From NCBI RefSeq assembly GCF_003201565.1, contig NZ_QJJP01000019.1, positions 1 through 64,000 on the forward strand: 64,000 nucleotides of DNA, given 5' to 3'. This document shows, piece after piece, positions 43,657 to 53,003 of this stretch. The stretch is from Nitrosomonas sp. Nm84. GTDB lineage: Bacteria > Pseudomonadota > Gammaproteobacteria > Burkholderiales > Nitrosomonadaceae. How positions within the stretch are numbered: position 1 is the stretch's first letter; each line of letters opens with the position of its first letter. Under the pieces are notes generated by a model that saw only the letters and a list, made by a program, of their open reading frames with translations, was not told where the DNA came from and made no database searches. A program made the translations under genes and the position numbers.

Positions 43657-44526
43657 TTAGCTCTGAAAGATGAGGAAATCGAATGCGATTCCGGCAAACA
43701 CCACCATCCCTACCCAGTTATTGTGCAAAAATGCCTTGAAACACAGCGCCCGGTCACGGTTACGGATCAACGTATATTGGTACAACACCAACCCCGTTGC
43801 GACCATCAACCCGGCATAGTAAGCCAGATTCATCTGCTGCAATTGTCCGATGTAAATCATGATCATAATAAAGCAGGCATGACATATCATCACGCCCAGC
43901 ACGTCAAAACGCCCGAAAGTAATCGCAGAAGTCCTGATACCGATTTTCAAGTCGTCCGGCTTATCGACTATGGCATACACCGTGTCATACGCAATTACCC
44001 AGAACAAATTGGCCAACATCAACAACCAGATGATGGACGGTAAGCTATCCGTTTGTGCGGCAAACGCCATCGGAATACCAAAACTGAATGCGATACCCAG
44101 ATAAGCCTGCGGCATGGCAAAAAAACGCTTGGTGAATGGATACGTTCCCGCCAGGAAAAGTGCCGGCACAGACAGTAGAATCGTCAACTGATTCAAAGGC
44201 AAAATGAGCAGAAATGCGCACAGGCTTAATCCGGCCGCCAATAACAAAGCCTCTTTGGCGCTGACTCGGCCGGCTGCCATCGGGCGGTTCTTGGTACGTT
44301 CGACATGCGGATCGATGTTACGATCAGCAAAATCATTGATGACGCAACCTGCCGAGCGCATCAGGATCGTACCTAGGATAAAAATGACTAGAATATGCCA
44401 ATCCGGCAACCCACGCGCCGCAAACCAGAGCCCCCACAACATCGGCCACAGTAGTAAAAGAATGCCGATCGGCTTATCGAGCCGCATCAGTTGCGCGTAG
44501 ATTTGAATTCGATTGGCAATGCTCAT
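43657..44526 (-). CDS. ubiA: 4-hydroxybenzoate octaprenyltransferase (UbiA)
   Basis: A 289-aa polytopic inner-membrane prenyltransferase that attaches the polyprenyl tail to 4-hydroxybenzoate. The first Asp motif is [20 protein letters not shown] and the second is [15 protein letters not shown]. The ATG at 44526 overlaps the ubiC stop codon (ATGA), giving the family-like start [19 protein letters not shown]. The longer frame running further upstream lies inside ubiC and is not used. Confidence 0.96.
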   Translation of the reverse strand: MSIANRIQIYAQLMRLDKPIGILLLLWPMLWGLWFAARGLPDWHILVIFILGTILMRSAGCVINDFADRNIDPHVERTKNRPMAAGRVSAKEALLLAAGLSLCAFLLILPLNQLTILLSVPALFLAGTYPFTKRFFAMPQAYLGIAFSFGIPMAFAAQTDSLPSIIWLLMLANLFWVIAYDTVYAIVDKPDDLKIGIRTSAITFGRFDVLGVMICHACFIMIMIYIGQLQQMNLAYYAGLMVATGLVLYQYTLIRNRDRALCFKAFLHNNWVGMVVFAGIAFDFLIFQS

Positions 44527-45065
44527 AAGGGTAAATCCAGAATAGCCGGCAAAAACACTTCGGTCACTAAAATCGACTGTCCGTGCAACGTAAATAGTGA
44601 GCGCCGCGCCCACAGATGGGCCGGTTTTGTTGACAACTTAGCGCATGCACGGTCATACAGAAAATGACCTTGACTGACTTTTTTAAATTCCAGCGGTGTG
44701 CGCTCGATTCTAGGATTGGTAAACAAAACCGTTCCCAGTGATTTATTACCCAGTCCGCTCAAACCCCGCCACGCACCCCGCAAATTTTTGTGGGCTACCA
44801 CAGAATGCGCAAATACCACCGGCGTATTGCCGCAATACAGATAAACTTCCCGCACCATCGCCAATTCATTGGCACGCAACCCCATCACATCCAGCTCATC
44901 TCCATACACTTTACTGAGCGACTGAAATACGCGCTTTACGCAAAAATGCGCACAACGATCCTGGATACGGCGCGTCAGTGATCCACGATCCTGTAGCCAG
45001 TTGCGTTGATGATAAGAAACAGAGGTCAGCGCAGCATGCCATGCCAACGGATGGGCTTTGTTCAT
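44523..45065 (-). CDS. ubiC: Chorismate lyase (UbiC)
   Basis: A 180-aa enzyme that makes 4-hydroxybenzoate and pyruvate from chorismate, the first committed ubiquinone step. MVREVYLYC holds the conserved Arg, and LVTEVFLPAIL the conserved C-terminal Glu. A typical LxRxIQ-like stretch, LTRRIQDRC, lies near residue 30. It overlaps ubiA by 4 bp and heads the ubiC-ubiA-ubiD-DUF486 cluster. A MITE-like repeat lies upstream at 45220-45347. Confidence 0.92.
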   Translation of the reverse strand: MNKAHPLAWHAALTSVSYHQRNWLQDRGSLTRRIQDRCAHFCVKRVFQSLSKVYGDELDVMGLRANELAMVREVYLYCGNTPVVFAHSVVAHKNLRGAWRGLSGLGNKSLGTVLFTNPRIERTPLEFKKVSQGHFLYDRACAKLSTKPAHLWARRSLFTLHGQSILVTEVFLPAILDLPL

Positions 45066-45219
45066 CGTGGCAGCGCAAGCAAATGGGGTTGTTGCATGAT
45101 GAGAAATCTTATACTGAAATCAGGCAAGGTCATTTTGAGAATTATACAGCAGTCTCAAAGCAGCAATTACAAAGCCCGAGTAATTTGTACAAGCCTCAAT
45201 CAGATTCAGGCAATTTAGC

Positions 45220-45347
45220 AGGTCGTTAAAAAAAACGTCTTGGGCAGCCGATCCTAGGCGAAAACAAGCGAGAAAGCACAATTTATACATGACAAATGCG
45301 CATATTGCGCCTGTTTTGCGGCAACGCAGATAATTTTTCAACAGCCT
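45220..45347. mobile_element. MITE-like element, family 1
   Basis: About 128 bp framed by imperfect inverted ends: AGGTCGTTAAAAAAAACG on the left and, read inward on the other strand, AGGCTGTTGAAAAATTATC. The core matches the copy at 10689-10806. It has no coding capacity and sits between ubiC and a small exported protein. A single end-like fragment also occurs at 25849-25870. Confidence 0.55.
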
Positions 45348-45360
45348 GCTAGCATGATGC

Positions 45361-45729
45361 TTATGGTTTTAACTGCCCTTCCTTCTTTTCTTCATTGACT
45401 TCTGCGGGTTTTTCACTGCTGCCGTCATCGGCCAGCTTGCTGCCGACATAGCTTCCAACCGCACCACCGACTAAAGCTGGCATAACCGATTGCATGACTG
45501 ATGGATTCTGAGCTGGCGCATTAGCAGTTGGCGCAGGCGCTGCATTTGAACCGGCTGCTGCCGGTGATGGTGATGACGCAGGTTGACTTGGTGCATCCGC
45601 TTTCTTCTGCTGTGTCGCCGCAGGCTTGGAACCAAAAGAACCTTTTGATCCGCTGCTCTTACCTGGTTTTGCATACAGATTATTTGAAAACACCAATGAA
45701 ACCAAAACAACAAAAAGCAATCTTTTCAT
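45361..45729 (-). CDS. Small exported Ala/Pro-rich protein with glycine-zipper segment
   Basis: A 122-aa protein, not assigned to a named family. A signal peptide (KRLLFVVLVSLVFSNNLYA) is followed by a Ser/Gly/Lys-rich and then an Ala/Pro/Gln-rich low-complexity region. A hydrophobic glycine-zipper-like segment (MPALVGGAVGSYVGSKLA) precedes an acidic/basic tail, EVNEEKKEGQ. It is probably periplasmic or membrane associated. It stands alone. No function can be assigned. Confidence 0.7.
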   Translation of the reverse strand: MKRLLFVVLVSLVFSNNLYAKPGKSSGSKGSFGSKPAATQQKKADAPSQPASSPSPAAAGSNAAPAPTANAPAQNPSVMQSVMPALVGGAVGSYVGSKLADDGSSEKPAEVNEEKKEGQLKP

Positions 45730-45940
45730 ATGTATTAACCTTAAAAAATCAATTTAAAAATAAAATCACAGCACCGTTGCATCCGCATCGGTTTTCTCAA
45801 TTGCGCTACATGACACAATGACAACGTGAATGCTCCCGTTACTCTCGCGTCACCAGGCAACAAACCATAAAATGGGCCGCAATTTTGGGAAAATTTTCAG
45901 ACCATGTCAATCAGTATTGCAAACTTTCGCAACCTGTCGA

Positions 45941-47671
45941 TCAGGAACAATACGCTCCGATGATTTTATCAACCGAGCGAATGATCAGCGCCATCGAAAC
46001 AGCACCCGGGTCGGGCGTGCCGATACTCCGCTCCGCATGAGGGCGCGCGCGACCAATCCTTGGCAACAAATCCTTGGTGGCTTGGGCTGCTTCATCAGCA
46101 ATAGCGGCTGCAGCCGTCCAACTGGCGGAAATCGAACGATTACATGATGCACCCTGAGCAAGTGCCGTTGAGAATGGGTGAAGCACATCGACAAAGGTTT
46201 TGTCACCCGGCTGCGCTTTACCAAGATCCATGACATCGCGAAGCGCGGCGGCAATACCGGCAGCAATGACAGAGGCGGTCGGTATTGCTTCGTCACCCAG
46301 CGCGCCACCCAGATTCCGCAGGATAATCCCCCATAAGGCACCCGATGTGCCACCAGCCCGATCGGACCAAGCATCGCCGGCAACTGTCAGCAATGTGCCC
46401 ACACCGGCCTTGGCGTCCAATGCCTCCTTTGCCGCGACGACCGCCGCTGTCAGTCCACGCTGCATACCTAAACCGTGATCACCATCTCCCGCAATTGCAT
46501 CCAAGCAACCCAGTTCTTCCCGTTTCTCATCAATCACTTCACTGGCAGCCTTGAGTGCCGCAAATGCTACCGTTGCAGCTACTTGCGAATTTGCAGAACC
46601 GATTGTTAATCGACGTTTACCTGAGAATTTGGTTACATCGGCGTTATCACCATCGGACTGGGCGATATGACCCCGATGAAATGCGGGGGTGTCCGCCGCC
46701 GCAATCCAGGTATGTTCAAGTTGATCGTTCAACCAGAATAGCGTCAGCGAAATACCTGCCATGTCGAAACTGGTGATTAATTCACCGACCACCGGTTCGA
46801 CAATGGCCAATCTATGCGCGGACAGCAGTTGATCAACCTTGCGGTAGACAACAAACAACTCTTCGTGTTTTACGGTACCAAGACTGTTCAGTATCACGCC
46901 GATGCGTGCACCATCCGAGTTGCCGACAACCGCAGGAATCTCCGACAACAGTTTGTTCACCAAAATTTCTGCCAAACCGTCGGCAGTTGGCGCATCCATG
47001 CGATAGAGGCCGGATTCGCCATGAATGCCCATGCCGACTTCCATCTTTCCGTCAGCCACTTCAAAGAGCGGTTTTCCGGCACCTGGCAGCGTGCAGCCGG
47101 AGAATGCAACGCCCAGTGTCCGTACGCGCTCATTTGCTTCTGTCGCTATGCGAAATACCTCATCAAGAGATTTTCCTGCATCGGCGGCAACTGCGGCGGC
47201 CTTGAAAACCGGCAAAGTGCCGGCAATGCCGCGGCGTTTATGTTTCTCAGCAGCAGACGCGGATGCAGTGTCATCGGTCACAACGACCGTGCGCACGTCA
47301 ATGCCCATTGCACAAAGGCGCTCTTGCGCCTGGTTGAAATTGAGCACGTCGCCGGCATAATTGCCGTAGCTGAACAGAATACCACCCCCTGCATCCACAG
47401 CCTGCGCCACGTTGCAGATTTGCTGCGCAGATGGCGACGCAAAGACATTTCCCATGGCAGCACCATGCGCCAATCCCGCGCCGACAAAACCACCAAAGGC
47501 CGGGTAATGCCCGGAACCGCCGCCGATAACAAGCACCACCTGACCAGGCTTAGCCTTATGCCGACGGATCACGCCACCATCAACCGGATATATTTGATTA
47601 CGGTGTGCTGCAGCGAACCCCTCAATCAGTTCGTCTGTAAACTTTGTCGGATCATTGAATAAATGAGTCAT
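45941..47671 (-). CDS. Dihydroxyacetone kinase-family (DhaK-DhaL fusion), ATP-dependent ketose kinase
   Basis: A 576-aa protein of the single-polypeptide ATP-dependent type (as in Citrobacter freundii DhaK). The DhaK domain has VIGGGSGHYPAFGGFVG, and GIHGESG holds His217, which binds the substrate carbonyl covalently in the family. The DhaL domain has AGDGDHGLGMQRG and DRAGGTSGALWG, with the Asp residues that hold Mg-ATP. Substrates in the family include dihydroxyacetone, glyceraldehyde and tetruloses such as erythrulose, so the exact sugar is open. It stands alone. The region is visibly richer in G and C than its surroundings. Confidence 0.9.
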   Translation of the reverse strand: MTHLFNDPTKFTDELIEGFAAAHRNQIYPVDGGVIRRHKAKPGQVVLVIGGGSGHYPAFGGFVGAGLAHGAAMGNVFASPSAQQICNVAQAVDAGGGILFSYGNYAGDVLNFNQAQERLCAMGIDVRTVVVTDDTASASAAEKHKRRGIAGTLPVFKAAAVAADAGKSLDEVFRIATEANERVRTLGVAFSGCTLPGAGKPLFEVADGKMEVGMGIHGESGLYRMDAPTADGLAEILVNKLLSEIPAVVGNSDGARIGVILNSLGTVKHEELFVVYRKVDQLLSAHRLAIVEPVVGELITSFDMAGISLTLFWLNDQLEHTWIAAADTPAFHRGHIAQSDGDNADVTKFSGKRRLTIGSANSQVAATVAFAALKAASEVIDEKREELGCLDAIAGDGDHGLGMQRGLTAAVVAAKEALDAKAGVGTLLTVAGDAWSDRAGGTSGALWGIILRNLGGALGDEAIPTASVIAAGIAAALRDVMDLGKAQPGDKTFVDVLHPFSTALAQGASCNRSISASWTAAAAIADEAAQATKDLLPRIGRARPHAERSIGTPDPGAVSMALIIRSVDKIIGAYCS

Positions 47672-47858
47672 TGCTTGAATAACCGTATTGATCGCCCATC
47701 AACATCGCCATGATCTAATGTTAGATGCCAATCAGCAGATATGCGGAAATGCCAATGCGCTGGCTTTGTAGCTTGACTGGAATCCTAAAGAATTGACCGC
47801 AATAAGTAAAGCGGTGAACAATGCAATCATCAGCGTAAAGAAACCACAGGTGCTGAGC

Positions 47859-49217
47859 TCATCGCACCCGATCGAACTGTTCGCGTAGATTCTCGACAGC
47901 CCCGGGCTCGCCGCGAACCCGAAAGAAGGCCCCCTCATTGTCTGAGCGTTCTTCCAGTACCTGACAGCTCGCGTAGATTCCCCCGCGCAGTTGTTGTGCC
48001 GACCAAGGCAGAAAAAGTTCTGCTTCGACCAGATTTTGCTGAAAAAACGCCACGATCTTCTGACGCAACTTCGCAACCTCATCCGGTCGACGTGCGCTCA
48101 TCACGACGCAATCCGGATATTGCATCCGCAAGGCCGCATCGCGCCCCGCTTGCGCCGCTGCATCGCCGACGTGATCAATCTTGTTGAAAATGCGAATGCG
48201 TGGCACAACATTCGCGCCGATCTCCGCCAGCACTTGATCGGTAACCTCAAGCTGGCGCTCAAACCCGGGATCGCTGGCATCAATGACGTGAAGCAGCAAA
48301 GATGCATCCAGCGCCTCGTCGAGCGTTGACTTAAACGAGGCGACCAGTCCGTGCGGCAGGTTCTTGATGAAACCAACCGTGTCGCTGACGAGTATACGTG
48401 GCACGCTCTCCGGATGGAGAGTTCGCACTGTGGTATCCAGCGTAGCAAAGAGTTTATTTGCAACCAGCACCTCACTTCCCGTGAGCGCCCGCATCAAGGT
48501 GGATTTACCTGCATTCGTATAGCCGACCAGTGCCACACTGGCCAGCCCTTGGCGCTCTTGCCGCCGCGCGCGCTGCGTCTTGCGTTCCGCATCCATTGCA
48601 ACGATTTCCTGTTGCAGTTCGGCGATGCGATCGCGGATCTTGCGTCGATCCAACTCAGTGTGCGATTCGCCGCCTCCCCGACCACCGACGCCGCTGCGCT
48701 GCCGCCCTTGCGGTCCGGCAAGCTTCGCCGCCTCGCGCAGACGTGGCGCCATGTATCCAAGACGCGCAATCTCCACTTGAGCACGCGCAGCGCGAGAGCG
48801 GGCATTCCGATGAAAGATCTCTAAAATGACCATGGTGCGATCCATCACTTCGCAACCAACCTCATTTTCAAGATTGCGTGCCTGCGATGGTGAGATCTCG
48901 TGGTCGACCAAGATGGTGTCGATGTTACGGTTATCAGGATTGGTGATTATTTCTTCAAGCTCGGCGGATCCGGCTTTGTTGTTCACAAAGCAGCTTATTT
49001 CCTGCCGCTTGCCGACGCCAAGATATGCCGTCGTGTCGAAGCTAGAGCGTTTCTGCACAAACGTCTTGACGACCTCATATCCCAGAGTTTTTGCAAGTTC
49101 TCGCAACTCACTCAGCGACGCCTCGAACTCTACATCATTCACACTCGGCAATTGAACGGACGCCACGACGGCAACCTTGGGTTTTTCTCTGACTTCTATT
49201 GGCATTAGGCGGCACAT
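47859..49217 (-). CDS. hflX: Ribosome-associated GTPase HflX
   Basis: A 452-aa GTPase that splits stalled or hibernating ribosomes. The HflX N-terminal domain includes NPDNRNIDTILVDHEISPSQ and RTMVILEIFHRNARSRAARA. The linker RSGVGGRGGGESHTELDRR is typical. The G domain has GYTNAGKSTL, DTVGFIKNLP and NKID. A C-terminal domain of about 80 residues follows. Most betaproteobacteria carry hflX beside hfq, hflK and hflC. Here it stands alone beside a sugar kinase in a GC-richer stretch, so it may be a second, acquired copy. The start may also be the Met at residue 5. Confidence 0.93.
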   Translation of the reverse strand: MCRLMPIEVREKPKVAVVASVQLPSVNDVEFEASLSELRELAKTLGYEVVKTFVQKRSSFDTTAYLGVGKRQEISCFVNNKAGSAELEEIITNPDNRNIDTILVDHEISPSQARNLENEVGCEVMDRTMVILEIFHRNARSRAARAQVEIARLGYMAPRLREAAKLAGPQGRQRSGVGGRGGGESHTELDRRKIRDRIAELQQEIVAMDAERKTQRARRQERQGLASVALVGYTNAGKSTLMRALTGSEVLVANKLFATLDTTVRTLHPESVPRILVSDTVGFIKNLPHGLVASFKSTLDEALDASLLLHVIDASDPGFERQLEVTDQVLAEIGANVVPRIRIFNKIDHVGDAAAQAGRDAALRMQYPDCVVMSARRPDEVAKLRQKIVAFFQQNLVEAELFLPWSAQQLRGGIYASCQVLEERSDNEGAFFRVRGEPGAVENLREQFDRVR

Positions 49218-49310
49218 TTCTTGATTGAATGAAATCAGATAGTACCTTAAAAAGATTCCGTCGCATTCACTGAAATCCCAAAATCGACCACAATAAATAA
49301 CTCAGATGGA

Positions 49311-50147
49311 TCATTCTTCTTCACTTTGTGTTTCTGTTTTTACAACTAGGTCATTTTGTACAGATTTCACATCTTTTTGCCTTCCAGCCACTTCTATCGC
49401 TTTATCAATGTTTTCTTGAGAATCGAGCGCACCGCTCAGTTGCACGATGCCATTCACCGTAGTTACTTTAATTTGAAATACTTTAAGCAAAGGATCATCA
49501 AGAATAGCTTTTTTAACATTCATAGTAATTACTGAATCATCAACATACTGATCAGTCGCTTCAATTTTCTCGTTGAATGACTTTTTTGCATCATCCAGTT
49601 TTACTTCCGCTTTCTCTGTTACTTCCTCAATCTTTTGTTCAGCATTCTCAATCGAACGATCCAGTTTTTGCCCTACCATTTCAGTCGGTCCTTTTACAAC
49701 CAGGTCATTTTGCACAGACTTCACATCTTTTTGTCTTCCAACCACTTCTATCGCTTTATCAATGTGTTCTTGAGAATCGAGCTCACCGCTCAATTGCACG
49801 ATGCCATCCACCGTAGTTACTTTAATTTGAAATACTTTGAGCAAGGGATCATCAAGAATAGCTCTTTTAACATTCACAGTAATTGATGAATCATCAATAT
49901 ACTGACCAGTCGCTTCAATTTTCTCGTTGAGTATCTTTTTCGCATCATCCAGTTTTACTTCCGCTTTCTCTGTCGTTCCCTCAATCTTTTGTTCAGCATT
50001 CTCAATCGAACGATCCAGTTTTTGCCCTGCCTTTTCAGCCGGTCCTTCTTGTTGGCAACCAATTAATCCTAAAACAGCAGATAAGCCAGCAATTACAATG
50101 ACTCTTTTTGCCAAAATATCTTGTTTATATGCATTTGTCATTTTCAT
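49311..50147 (-). CDS. Lipoprotein with two tandem BON domains
   Basis: A 278-aa protein with a lipobox (AVLGLIGC, Cys31), so it is predicted to be lipid-anchored in the outer membrane or periplasm. It contains two copies of a 118-residue module (about 41-158 and 159-276). Each module has a coiled-coil-prone AEQKIE/TEKAEVKLDDAKK helix and a BON domain (ILDDPLLKVFQIKVTTV, then GRQKDVKSVQNDLVVK). BON proteins such as OsmY often protect the envelope under osmotic stress. The two copies are almost identical, so the duplication is recent. A Glu-rich tail ends the protein. Confidence 0.88.
   Translation of the reverse strand: MKMTNAYKQDILAKRVIVIAGLSAVLGLIGCQQEGPAEKAGQKLDRSIENAEQKIEGTTEKAEVKLDDAKKILNEKIEATGQYIDDSSITVNVKRAILDDPLLKVFQIKVTTVDGIVQLSGELDSQEHIDKAIEVVGRQKDVKSVQNDLVVKGPTEMVGQKLDRSIENAEQKIEEVTEKAEVKLDDAKKSFNEKIEATDQYVDDSVITMNVKKAILDDPLLKVFQIKVTTVNGIVQLSGALDSQENIDKAIEVAGRQKDVKSVQNDLVVKTETQSEEE
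49320..50027 (-). repeat. Internal 354-bp tandem duplication in the BON gene
   Basis: Two in-frame units of 354 bp (about 49674-50027 and 49320-49673) encode the two BON modules. Long runs are identical at the DNA level, for example the segments encoding KVFQIKVTTV and QKDVKSVQNDLVV. The unit is a likely site of copy-number change. Confidence 0.75.
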
Positions 50148-50925
50148 AGCTTCTCCTCAAATTGTTATTTAAATCAGTAGCGCAGCACGCAACCTATCCA
50201 TTAAAAAAGTGCCCCCGGGCAAGCGCTGCCCTATGCAATCAAACACGATGCACCCACCCTAGAAATCCGCGTGCATTTGAAGTCTAGCGGGAGGACTGAA
50301 GGAGATCTGTTCGCTCTCGCACATAATACTTTTGTAATTTTTGTAGTTAAGTTCTCTTCTTTTCGAATTTTTAATCAAAACCATTCGTTGCCTTTGTTGT
50401 TATGTATCTTCAGTTTCTCTACAAAACCTAATTGATTAAACCGAAGTTTTAACATAATATGAATCAAGATTCGCCAGTTATTTTGTGCATTGCCGCTTTG
50501 CTTAACAGAGTTATTACGTTTAACACTTGGGCTACCCTCAATGCATATTCTCTTGATGCAAGCATCACACCAGTACTTTTAACTTAATGTTGTGTAGCTA
50601 TTTCAAGACTAGTTATCGCATGACGTGCTATTTTTATTTGACTGCACATCTGATTGAAAAGGCGAATTAATAAAAATAATGTTTTTAACCATAAAAATAT
50701 CAGGCCTGCTACAATCTCTAATGTTATTAACTGTTGACATGGACTATTAGGTGATTTCTTTCAAATGAGTATCTCAATTTAAATAGGCAACTAAATTAAT
50801 TGCCTGCTTTAAATTTCGCTTTTTTAATTTTCTGAATAGTATCTTCTACTATTCATTATTACATTATTACAATTTTTGCAACTAGATTTTCTATAGTTGA
50901 TGCGGCTTAAGCGACTAATAAATAA
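50148..50925. other. Long gene-free AT-rich region before the Crp-type regulator
   Basis: About 780 bp with no credible reading frame. One short GC-rich inverted segment (GGGCAAGCGCTGCCC, near 50217-50231) stands out. Otherwise it is AT-rich sequence that probably contains the regulator's promoter. No repeat family or RNA gene was recognised. Confidence 0.4.
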
Positions 50926-51690
50926 ATGAAAATGACATTAACTTGCGATCCTCGAGATAATCGTATTTTGTATGCACTTAGGCAGGTCGAGTTTGAACTG
51001 TTAGAGCCTCACCTTGAATTGACAACGATGTCTCGCGCTGAAGTATTATTCGAAGCCCACGACAAATTGCAGTACATCTATTTCCCCATTACAGCTACTG
51101 CATCTTTGTTATGCTCTCTGGAGGATGGTACGACCGTAGAAGTGGCAATGGTTGGCAGTGAAGGCGTACTGGGAGTTTCAGCTCTAATGGGTAGCGATGT
51201 GGCATTGACGCAAGCAATTATCAACATACCAGGTTACTGCTATCGAGCTTCCATAAAATCGTTACATGGTATCTTATCCCGTAGCGGAGGCCGTCGCGCT
51301 GGTTCACTGCAGAAATTGATACTACGCTATGCCCAAACGCTTTTCATACAAATGGCACAAGCAACCGCGTGTAATCGACGTCATGCACTGGAACAGCAAC
51401 TATGCTATTGGCTGCTTTCAAATTTTGACCGCGGACGTTCAGATAGTTTATCAATGACCCAAGAATCAATTGCTTATATACTTGGCGTTCGTCGTGAAAG
51501 CATCACTGAAGTAGCAAAAAGATTGCAAGAAGCTGGAATTATCGAGTATTACCGTGGCCACATAAAGCTTAAGAGTAGAATAAAACTAGAAACAGCAGCC
51601 TGTGAGTGTTACGGAATAATGAAGGAAGAATTAGTTCGGCTGGCCACAGATTTACAAGTCAAGCTGATCGCAGACTTACAAGTCGCATAA
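50926..51690 (+). CDS. Crp/Fnr-family transcription regulator
   Basis: A 254-aa protein. The cyclic-nucleotide-binding-like beta-roll spans about 25-130 (YIYFPITATASLL, then GTTVEVAMVGSEGVLG). A dimerisation helix (LILRYAQTLFIQMAQATACN) leads to a winged HTH (MTQESIAYILGVRRESITEVAKRLQEAG). No Fnr-type N-terminal cysteine cluster is visible. A tail of about 35 residues after the wing ends in two related steps (ATDLQVKL, IADLQVA). The ligand is unknown. It is convergent with the MEDS sensor at 51786-52484. Confidence 0.85.
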   Translation: MKMTLTCDPRDNRILYALRQVEFELLEPHLELTTMSRAEVLFEAHDKLQYIYFPITATASLLCSLEDGTTVEVAMVGSEGVLGVSALMGSDVALTQAIINIPGYCYRASIKSLHGILSRSGGRRAGSLQKLILRYAQTLFIQMAQATACNRRHALEQQLCYWLLSNFDRGRSDSLSMTQESIAYILGVRRESITEVAKRLQEAGIIEYYRGHIKLKSRIKLETAACECYGIMKEELVRLATDLQVKLIADLQVA

Positions 51691-51785
51691 TCAGCGCAAC
51701 AAGCTCGCCTCATGCTAAAACCAGCATCGTTTTGCAATTCGTTACAGCCTACGCAAATAAAGAAACACAAAAAGCTTCGCTACAT

Positions 51786-52484
51786 TTAATTTAACAGTGT
51801 TTTTCTAGGCATTTGAGCTGAAATCTTTTGGGATTCTACTAGCAGCTTCTCTACCACGCGATTCCAAGCTGCACCAAAAACATCTAGCACTACCTCACCC
51901 ACTCCAGCTTCAGACAAACCATGGTTTTTAACTGGAATCAATCGTTTATGGCATTTACAAATACTTTCAAAAGATTCATCATAAGCATTCGGATCAAGAT
52001 ATCCCAGAGAGTAAGAACAAAGAAGTGAGAATTTTTGTTTCTGGAGTAGATCACTCCACAAATCTTCCATTTGCAAAACTGTGTTGTGTTGACCTTCCTC
52101 CCAGAGTATATCCACCATGCCGCCAAAAACTCGAACTTTGCCATATTTTAATTGCAAAGTTTGAAGTGGAATCCCCACGTATTCCTGAAAAACCTGCTCC
52201 TCAAATACGCCATCAATCAGTAAACTTGATAGCAAAAACTGAGCATCAAAGAATTTTATTTGACCTTGATTTCGGATAGATTGCATATCAAAACCTAGTG
52301 CATCTAGTCCGGATATTATAGCTTTCCTTAAAGCAGGTCTGGCAAGAACAACAATCGACTCATCATTAAGCAAACCCGCTTTAATATAATCGGTAACTGC
52401 TTTTGCCTGAGAAGCTTCATTCTGACAGACCTGAGCAACGTAATTACCTGTAGGATTTGTTAAATGCCATATCCGATTATCCAT
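51786..52484 (-). CDS. MEDS-domain sensory protein
   Basis: A 232-aa protein resembling the MEDS (DcmR-type) sensory domain. It opens MDNRIWHLTNPTGNYVAQVC and continues through YIKAGLLNDESIVVLARPAL, FFDAQFLLSSLLIDG, VRVFGGMVDILWEEG and SLLCSYSLGYLD. The ATG at 52484 has GGGAGGA directly upstream. An upstream TTG seven codons out is less likely. MEDS domains are found in sensors of one-carbon metabolism and in some anti-sigma/kinase proteins. No output domain is fused, so it must signal by binding a partner. It is convergent with the Crp-type regulator. Confidence 0.78.
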   Translation of the reverse strand: MDNRIWHLTNPTGNYVAQVCQNEASQAKAVTDYIKAGLLNDESIVVLARPALRKAIISGLDALGFDMQSIRNQGQIKFFDAQFLLSSLLIDGVFEEQVFQEYVGIPLQTLQLKYGKVRVFGGMVDILWEEGQHNTVLQMEDLWSDLLQKQKFSLLCSYSLGYLDPNAYDESFESICKCHKRLIPVKNHGLSEAGVGEVVLDVFGAAWNRVVEKLLVESQKISAQMPRKTLLN

Positions 52485-52611
52485 AAATCCTCCCTCATTA
52501 ATCAACGTGTTTTAAAACATTACAAGGGAATGCTACAACATTATCTATAAAAAAACAAAGCCGAATTATCAGCGTATGTTAATTAAGTATAAGAATTTTC
52601 GTGTCATTTAA

Positions 52612-52656
52612 AATTTAAAGAAAATTCTTTCATCAATTTAAAGAAAATTCTTTCAT
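52612..52656. repeat. Two direct 22-bp repeats upstream of the exported protein gene
   Basis: AATTTAAAGAAAATTCTTTC plus AT occurs at 52612-52633 and again at 52635-52656, one base apart. Each unit contains AAAGAA-AA-TTCTTT, an inverted repeat, so it resembles a pair of operators. It lies in the divergent gap 52485-53003, about 350 bp before the gene at 53004. The rest of this gap holds nothing else recognised. Confidence 0.6.
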
Positions 52657-53003
52657 ACAAATCGATATCATTGATCCCTATAGAAATCAGTATAAGAGGT
52701 GCTACTGGATACTTTTCCTATTCTTGACCACTATACTTTTTCTTTCAAAAGGTTATTATCGTTTGACATCTGGCACGAAAGCCTCAGTAGCGAAGCGATG
52801 AAAACACGGGCAACTCAAATCTACACACGATGCATTTTCTAGACTTATGCCTTGGAGATAATGCTCCCGCAGATTAAATGTTTAGCTTTACTCAGTCCCA
52901 GAATTTTCCTAGACTCTTAGGTAATTCATTTCGTAAGTAATGAAAATTCCGCTGAAAGATATGTTCATGTCTTGTGGGAAAAAGACCTTGAAGGAGTGCA
53001 CGA

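Noticed and set aside
46814-47662. A 282-codon plus-strand frame inside the ketose kinase gene
   Set aside because: It is antisense to a well-conserved DhaK domain, with no Shine-Dalgarno and no recognisable product.
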